From assembly GCA_937858455.1 (NCBI GenBank), contig CALLYN010001033.1:1-10621 (forward strand): 10,621 nt of DNA, given 5' to 3'. The notes beneath the pieces were generated by a model, which was not told where the DNA came from, made no database searches, and was given only the letters and a program-made list of their open reading frames with translations. The position numbers and the translations under genes were made by a program. Every line of letters begins with the position of its first letter. The stretch's first letter is position 1. The stretch is from an uncultured Kouleothrix sp. (GTDB taxonomy: Bacteria; Chloroflexota; Chloroflexia; Chloroflexales; Roseiflexaceae). Positions 7,141 through 10,621 of this stretch are shown one piece after another.

Positions 7141-7548
7141 CGGCTGATCCAGCTCGGCCCGAACTTTGTCCGTTCGATACTTCGTGATCGCGGCTTTCAG
7201 CGTGCCGAGCGCCAGCGTGGCACAGCGCGGGCGCGTGCTCACCACCTCGCGCCCGAGGATGTCGATCATGTCGTTGAAGTCCAGGGTGTCGATTTCGGCC
7301 AGCGGCTTGTCGCTGGCCATCTCGGTCAGGATCGACGCGGCGGCCTGGCTGATAGTGCAGCCGCTGCCCTCGAACGCCACGCGCTCGATCGCCTGGGCGG
7401 CGTCGTTCACCTTGAGGTAGATTGTCACGACGTCGCCGCAGCCGGGGTTGCCGCCCGGCATGGTCACGTCGACTGGCTCGAAGGCGCCGTTGTTGCGCGG
7501 GTTTTCGTAATGGTCGAGTAGAAATTCGATGGCTTCCTGGCGATCCAC
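7126..7548 (-). CDS. Fe-S cluster assembly scaffold, IscU/SufU family
   Basis: 140 residues, starting with GTG at 7548; GGAGG at 7554-7558 decides the start. Conserved residues are D-H-Y-E-N-P-R-N (12-19), Cys37 and Asp39 in N-P-G-C-G-D, Cys64 in G-S-G-C-T-I-S and Cys109 in P-R-C-A-T-L. Together these are the three cysteines and aspartate that bind zinc or the nascent cluster. In known systems the protein receives persulfide sulfur from a cysteine desulfurase (IscS or SufS) and passes clusters or sulfur to SufBCD. The spacing from Cys64 to Cys109 is 45, as in IscU and without the SufU insertion, yet the L-P-P-V-K and His of IscU are missing and R-C replaces them as in SufU. I leave the symbol open. 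No desulfurase gene is in the window. The gene lies between the rhodanese and cysM, so cysteine production and cluster scaffolding look co-expressed. Confidence 0.9.
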   Translation of the reverse strand: MDRQEAIEFLLDHYENPRNNGAFEPVDVTMPGGNPGCGDVVTIYLKVNDAAQAIERVAFEGSGCTISQAAASILTEMASDKPLAEIDTLDFNDMIDILGREVVSTRPRCATLALGTLKAAITKYRTDKVRAELDQPRQEP

Positions 7549-7553
7549 GTATT

Positions 7554-7558
7554 CCTCC
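7554..7558 (-). promoter_or_regulatory. Ribosome binding site fixing the GTG start of the scaffold gene
   Basis: GGAGG on the minus strand, five bases before GTG at 7548. No ATG gives the family N-terminus M-D-R-Q-E-A-I-E-F-L, so this site selects the GTG. Confidence 0.7.
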
Positions 7559-7627
7559 GAGTTTTGAATTCAGGGTTTTGAGGTTTGAGCTGCGATAGCC
7601 CAGCTCAAACCTCAAATCGCAAAACTC
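7559..7627. repeat. Composite inverted repeat in the scaffold-gene leader
   Basis: An inner perfect 16-bp stem (7577-7592 with 7601-7616, loop CGATAGCC) is flanked by an outer 8-bp match GAGTTTTG (7559-7566) with CAAAACTC (7620-7627). The unit TTTGAG/CTCAAA is repeated in it. It starts one base upstream of the GGAGG at 7554-7558 and fills most of the 152-base gap after the rhodanese gene. It is much more AT-rich than its surroundings, which suggests an inserted palindromic element or a structured leader. No T-run in terminator position. Confidence 0.7.
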
Positions 7628-7700
7628 AAAACTTTAGGCATGCTTCAGTTCACAGGTTCGGCTTGCCACAGTGAGCTGAAACGCTGGTTTGAGCCCTGCC

Positions 7701-8558
7701 TTAGCCCTGGTAGCTCTTTTCGATCGGCAGCCCCACGCCATTGCCCCACTCGGTCCAGCTGCCGTCGTAGTTGCGCACTTTCGGGTAGCCCAGCAGGTAC
7801 GTCAGCACGAACCAGGTGTGGCTCGAGCGCTCGCCGATGCGGCAGTAGGCGATCACATCTTTGTCGGGCGTGATGCCCTTGCCGCCATACAGCGCCTGCA
7901 GCTCTTCTATTGGCTTGAAGGTGCTGTCGGCCTGCACCGCCTGGGCCCACGGGATGCTCGCCGCGGTGGGGATGTGGCCGCCGCGCAGCGTGCCTTCCTG
8001 CGGGTACTCGGGCATATGCGTGCGCTCGCCGCTGTACTCCTGCGGGCTGCGTACATCCACCAGGGCCGTGCCGCTCTGCTTGATGTGCTCGCGCACCTGG
8101 TCGCGGAAGGCGCGGATCGCCGTGTCGTCGCGCTCGGGCGCGGTGTAGCTGCCCGCCGGGTAGCTCGGCACCTGGCGCGTCAGCTCGCGGCCTTCGGCGA
8201 TCCACTTGGCGCGCCCGCCGTTCAGGATGCGCGCGTCGGCGTGGCCGAACAGCTTGAACACCCAGAGCGCGTAGGTTGCCCACCAGTTGTTCTTGTCGCC
8301 ATAGAATACCACAGTTGTGTCGTTGCTGATACCCTTGGCGGCCAGCAGCTGCTCGAAACGCGCTTTGTCGAGGTAGTCGCGTACCACCGGGTCGTTCAGG
8401 TCGGCCACCCAGTCGATCTTGACGGCGCCGGGGATGTGCCCCTGGTCGTACAGCAGAATATCTTCGTTGCTTTCGACCAACCGTACGTTCGGGTCATCCA
8501 GGTGGTCGGCAACCCACGCCGTGTCGACAAGCACCTCGGGATGTGCGTATTCGGCCAT
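7701..8558 (-). CDS. Two-domain sulfurtransferase (rhodanese), CysA2/SseA type
   Basis: 285 residues, the usual size of tandem rhodaneses. The ATG at 8558 follows an excellent AAGGAGG (8565-8571). The N-terminal domain (about 8-125) has no catalytic cysteine; Y-G-D-K-N-N stands at that place near 86-91. The C-terminal domain (about 150-280) carries Cys239 in the loop C-R-I-G-E-R-S-S, followed by H-T-W-F-V-L, and [10 protein letters not shown] near the end. This combination matches the actinobacterial CysA2/CysA3 group, annotated as thiosulfate sulfurtransferases. It would form a cysteine persulfide from thiosulfate or 3-mercaptopyruvate. Placed first in the unit leading to cysM, mec, cysO and moeZ, it may supply sulfur to MoeZ or to the Fe-S scaffold; this is inference. 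Donor specificity cannot be told from the loop alone. Confidence 0.92.
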   Translation of the reverse strand: MAEYAHPEVLVDTAWVADHLDDPNVRLVESNEDILLYDQGHIPGAVKIDWVADLNDPVVRDYLDKARFEQLLAAKGISNDTTVVFYGDKNNWWATYALWVFKLFGHADARILNGGRAKWIAEGRELTRQVPSYPAGSYTAPERDDTAIRAFRDQVREHIKQSGTALVDVRSPQEYSGERTHMPEYPQEGTLRGGHIPTAASIPWAQAVQADSTFKPIEELQALYGGKGITPDKDVIAYCRIGERSSHTWFVLTYLLGYPKVRNYDGSWTEWGNGVGLPIEKSYQG

Positions 8559-8578
8559 CGCAAACCTCCTTCTGTGTA

Positions 8579-8638
8579 TTCTGAAGTAGACTGTTCAAGA
8601 TACTCAACTATTCTACTTCGGAGTTCGCGATGCGTCAA
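8579..8638 (-). promoter_or_regulatory. Probable promoter with overlapping operator-like dyad
   Basis: On the minus strand TTGACG (8638-8633), a 17-base spacer and TAGAAT (8615-8610) form a good sigma-70-type promoter with a start expected near 8603, about 45 bases before the rhodanese ATG. An inverted repeat, GAAGTAGA (8583-8590) with TCTACTTC (8612-8619), overlaps the -10 box and the start region. It is extended by GTT/AAC inside a small bulge and by weaker outer pairs. That position is typical for repressor binding. The regulator is not identified; a cysteine- or Fe-S-sensing repressor would fit the genes. Confidence 0.6.
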
Positions 8639-8656
8639 GAAAGCCGCCGGCGCGGC

Positions 8657-8974
8657 TCATGCCGCGACCTCGATCAGCACGTCGTCGCCGGCGACGCGCA
8701 CCGGGAATGTTGCGATCGGCTCGTAGGCCGGCAGCGAGAGCACCGCGCCGCTGGCGATATCGAAGCGCGCGCCGTGCAGCGGGCACTCGATCGTGCAGTC
8801 GTCGGGGTCGAGCCAGCCCTCAGAGAGGTAGGCGTGCTCGTGCGAGCAGATGTCGGTGGTGGCGTAGACTGTCGCGCCGGCGCGGTACACGGCAATGCGC
8901 CGGCCGGCGTACTCAAACGCGGCCACGCCGGTCTCGGGCAGCTCGCCGAGCGTTGTTATTTTCACGAAAGGCAT
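8657..8974 (-). CDS. Rieske-type [2Fe-2S] ferredoxin
   Basis: 105 residues, one complete Rieske domain. The cluster ligands are Cys43-x-His45 in I-C-S-H-E-H and Cys64-x-x-His67 in E-C-P-L-H-G-A-R-F-D, with G-A-V-L-S-L-P-A and the strand-rich end typical of soluble ferredoxin subunits such as BphF or NirD. Small Rieske proteins of this kind are often encoded inside SUF Fe-S assembly operons of Actinobacteria and relatives, and sufB is two genes upstream here. It probably passes electrons, perhaps in cluster assembly, but its partner is not known. The ATG at 8974 is the family-like start but has no strong ribosome binding site. The gene ends 98 bases before the rhodanese gene, which has its own promoter. 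Cytosolic, with no membrane anchor. Confidence 0.92.
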   Translation of the reverse strand: MPFVKITTLGELPETGVAAFEYAGRRIAVYRAGATVYATTDICSHEHAYLSEGWLDPDDCTIECPLHGARFDIASGAVLSLPAYEPIATFPVRVAGDDVLIEVAA

Positions 8975-9058
8975 AGTGCAAACCAGCGTTTCAGTTCGTC
9001 GCGCCGAAGGCGGGGGCGCGCCAGGCCGCGCCCGTACCGTGCAAGCCAGAACTCTCGA

Positions 9059-9439
9059 TCACAGCCCAAGCGCGGCCAGCAGGCGGTCGGGCTCGTCTTC
9101 CAGCCAGGCCGTACTCTCGCCGCCGCCGCTGATCACCAGCACCGAGGCGATCGGCGGCACGAAGATAATATCGACCATCCCGTCGTCGGTTACGAGGCCG
9201 ATCCGGTCGAGCTTGCCGGTGCGCACTTTCACCCACAGCCGCAGCGACATAATCCCGATCTTGGCGATCGTCGGCGCGGCGTGCTCAAACGCCGCGCTGC
9301 TGGCCCACAGGCACTGGCCGTTGAGGGCGCACAGTGCCGCCGCCTCAATCGCCGGCCGCTCGCGCATTGCCGCGCGGATATGCTGGCCCGCCTGCGCCAC
9401 CAGGGCTGGCGTCAGCGCTATTTGGTTCGTCACAGCCAT
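9059..9439 (-). CDS. Small protein, possibly Roadblock/LC7-like
   Basis: 126 residues starting at the ATG at 9439, which has AGGAG seven bases before it; an upstream in-frame start at 9457 has no such site. I do not recognise a named family with certainty. The pattern, an N-terminal helix (about 10-33), a strand A-A-A-L-C-A-L-N-G-Q-C-L-W, a helix, then strands around L-R-L-W-V-K-V, D-R-I-G-L-V-T-D and I-A-S-V-L-V-I-S, resembles the Roadblock/LC7 (MglB-like) or profilin fold. There are no cofactor motifs, no conserved cysteine pair, no signal peptide and no membrane segment. It occupies the place beside sufB where sufD often lies, but it is far too short for SufD and shows no similarity. Its own promoter lies upstream, and the Rieske gene follows after 84 bases. 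Coding status is supported by the ribosome binding site and frame; function is unknown. Confidence 0.72.
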   Translation of the reverse strand: MAVTNQIALTPALVAQAGQHIRAAMRERPAIEAAALCALNGQCLWASSAAFEHAAPTIAKIGIMSLRLWVKVRTGKLDRIGLVTDDGMVDIIFVPPIASVLVISGGGESTAWLEDEPDRLLAALGL

Positions 9440-9501
9440 AGGGCCACTCCTGATCAATACAGCGAATGGATGCGCGGCGCGATCGGCAGCCGGCCCTATA
9501 C

Positions 9502-9531
9502 ACTATACGACGTGTAGGAGCCATTGGTCAA
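9502..9531 (-). promoter_or_regulatory. Probable sigma-70-type promoter for the small protein and Rieske genes
   Basis: On the minus strand TTGACC (9531-9526) and TATAGT (9507-9502) are separated by 18 bases, in the 175-base gap after sufB. The start would lie near 9495, about 55 bases before the ATG at 9439. A short dyad, TACAC (9499-9503) with GTGTA (9512-9516), overlaps the -10 box and might be an operator, though five-base arms are weak evidence. Confidence 0.6.
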
Positions 9532-9542
9532 TGCCATGGGCG

Positions 9543-9570
9543 AAAAAGGGCGCGCGGCCGGGCGAAACCC
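9543..9570 (-). terminator. Possible intrinsic terminator after sufB
   Basis: On the minus strand bases 9570-9548 can fold as GGGU/GCCC plus CGC/GCG with a small internal loop and a CCGGCC hairpin loop, followed at once by TTTTT (9547-9543). It is 44 bases past the sufB stop and just before the promoter at 9531, which makes sense as a unit boundary. The stem is imperfect, so the call is tentative. Confidence 0.4.
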
Positions 9571-9614
9571 GTATGCCGCACGCCACTTGCCGCCATGTCG
9601 CAGGCACTGCCGCC

Positions 9615-10621
9615 CTACCCGACCGAGCCCTCCATTTCGAGCTGGATGAGCCGGTTGAGCTCGACGGCATACTCCATCGGCAGCTCGCGGGTGAACGGCT
9701 CCATGAAGCCCAGCACAATCATCGAGAGCGCCTCGCTCTCGGGCAGGCCGCGGCTCATCAGGTAGAACAGCTGCTCGGCGCCGATCCGGCCGACGGTCGC
9801 CTCGTGCGCCAGCGTGCAGCGATCCTCCTCGATCTCGATAAACGGGATCGTATCCGACGCCGAGCGGTCGTCCAAGATCAGCGCGTCGCAGTTGACGTTG
9901 ATCTTCGCGCCGGTGGCGCCGGGCGCGACTTTCGCCAGGCCGCGGTAGGTGGTCTTGCCGCCGTCCTTCGACACCGACTTGTTGGTGATCCGGCTGGTGG
10001 TGTCCGGCGCGATATGCACCATCTTGGCGCCGGCGTCCTGGTGCTGGCCCTTGCCGGCGTACGCCACCGACAGCACCTCGCCCTTGGCGCCACGGCCCAT
10101 CAGGTACACCGATGGGTACTTCATGGTCAGGCGCGAGCCGATATTGCCGTCGACCCACTCCATGCTGGCTTCCTCGTAGGCCACCGCGCGCTTGGTGACG
10201 AGGTTGAAGATGTTGTTGGCCCAGTTCTGGATGGTGGTGTAGCGGCACTTGCCGCCCTTGTTGACGATGATCTCGACCACGGCGGAGTGCAGCGAGTTGG
10301 TGCTGTACACCGGCGCGGTGCAGCCCTCGATATAGTGCACCGACGCGCCCTCTTCGACGATAATCAGCGTGCGCTCGAACTGGCCCATGTTCTCGGCGTT
10401 GATCCGGAAGTAGGCCTGCAGCGGGATGTCGACATGCACGCCCTTCGGCACATACACGAACGACCCACCCGACCACACTGCGGTGTTCAGCGCGGCGTAC
10501 TTGTTGTCGGCCGAGGGGATGATTGTGCCGAAGTACTTCTTGAAGATCTCGGGGTACTCGCGCAGGCCGGTGTCGGTGTCGAGGAAGATCACGCCGAGCT
10601 TCTGCCACTCTTCGCGCAGCG
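9615..10621 (-). CDS. sufB: SufB, Fe-S cluster assembly scaffold subunit (5' end outside window)
   Basis: About 335 C-terminal residues are visible; the gene runs off the right edge, so its start is not seen (full SufB is about 470 residues). An internal GTG at 10592 is not the start, because the frame continues upstream with [10 protein letters not shown]. Hallmarks are [43 protein letters not shown] and [10 protein letters not shown]. The cysteine of N-C-D-A-L lies where E. coli SufB has its proposed cluster ligand Cys405, and [10 protein letters not shown] follows. SufB joins SufC and SufD in the cytosolic complex that builds Fe-S clusters. sufC may lie upstream, outside the window; sufD does not follow sufB here, and a small unknown protein comes next. 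Confidence 0.96.
   Translation of the reverse strand, partial: LREEWQKLGVIFLDTDTGLREYPEIFKKYFGTIIPSADNKYAALNTAVWSGGSFVYVPKGVHVDIPLQAYFRINAENMGQFERTLIIVEEGASVHYIEGCTAPVYSTNSLHSAVVEIIVNKGGKCRYTTIQNWANNIFNLVTKRAVAYEEASMEWVDGNIGSRLTMKYPSVYLMGRGAKGEVLSVAYAGKGQHQDAGAKMVHIAPDTTSRITNKSVSKDGGKTTYRGLAKVAPGATGAKINVNCDALILDDRSASDTIPFIEIEEDRCTLAHEATVGRIGAEQLFYLMSRGLPESEALSMIVLGFMEPFTRELPMEYAVELNRLIQLEMEGSVG

Noticed and set aside
9014..9033. 7-bp GC hairpin between the small protein and Rieske genes as a terminator
   Set aside because: GGGCGCG/CGCGCCC has no T-run after it and such stems are frequent in DNA this GC-rich.
9496..10608. A 370-codon minus-strand open frame overlapping sufB
   Set aside because: Arg/Gly-rich shadow in another frame; the sufB frame carries the conserved motifs.

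Overview
The window is about 10.6 kb of GC-rich bacterial chromosome. Gene content, GC-rich codon use and several kinds of intergenic palindrome suggest a filamentous Chloroflexota member (Roseiflexus/Kouleothrix-like). This is inferred from protein flavour only; an actinobacterial relative is the main alternative, and there is no rRNA or marker gene to settle it.

Left arm, plus strand (1-1866): the 3' end of a ketopantoate reductase gene (panE), then apaG 13 bases later, a 205-base gap with two hairpins, and a uroporphyrinogen-decarboxylase-family gene that is not canonical hemE. This arm converges at 1867-2063 on the rest of the window; that gap holds two more perfect hairpins.

Right part, minus strand (10621 back to 2064): ten genes all point left. 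In order of transcription they are sufB (5' end outside the window), a small Roadblock-like protein, a Rieske ferredoxin, a two-domain rhodanese of the CysA2 type, an IscU/SufU-type Fe-S scaffold, cysM, a JAMM peptidase (mec), a ubiquitin-like sulfur carrier (cysO), an E1-like adenylyltransferase fused to a rhodanese (moeZ), and after an intrinsic terminator a DyP-type peroxidase with a C-terminal SH3 domain.

The core (8558-4023) encodes what is needed for carrier-protein-dependent cysteine synthesis as known from Mycobacterium tuberculosis. MoeZ adenylates and sulfurates the CysO tail, CysM builds CysO-cysteine, and Mec releases cysteine. It sits beside Fe-S assembly genes (sufB, scaffold, Rieske) that use cysteine sulfur. 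Signals visible in the DNA divide the strand into transcription units: a probable terminator (9543-9570) and a promoter (9502-9531) after sufB, a promoter with an overlapping dyad (8579-8638) before the rhodanese, and a textbook intrinsic terminator (3939-3970) after moeZ.

Points that stand out: the CysO-like protein ends Gly-Gly-Asn rather than Gly-Gly, and its stop codon touches an intergenic repeat; several gaps inside the sulfur cluster carry unrelated inverted repeats; the flanks carry a set of near-perfect palindromes with 3-base loops; the scaffold mixes IscU-like length with a SufU-like C-terminal signature; and the DyP peroxidase carries an SH3 domain without a signal peptide. No gene-free stretch exceeds 300 bases.
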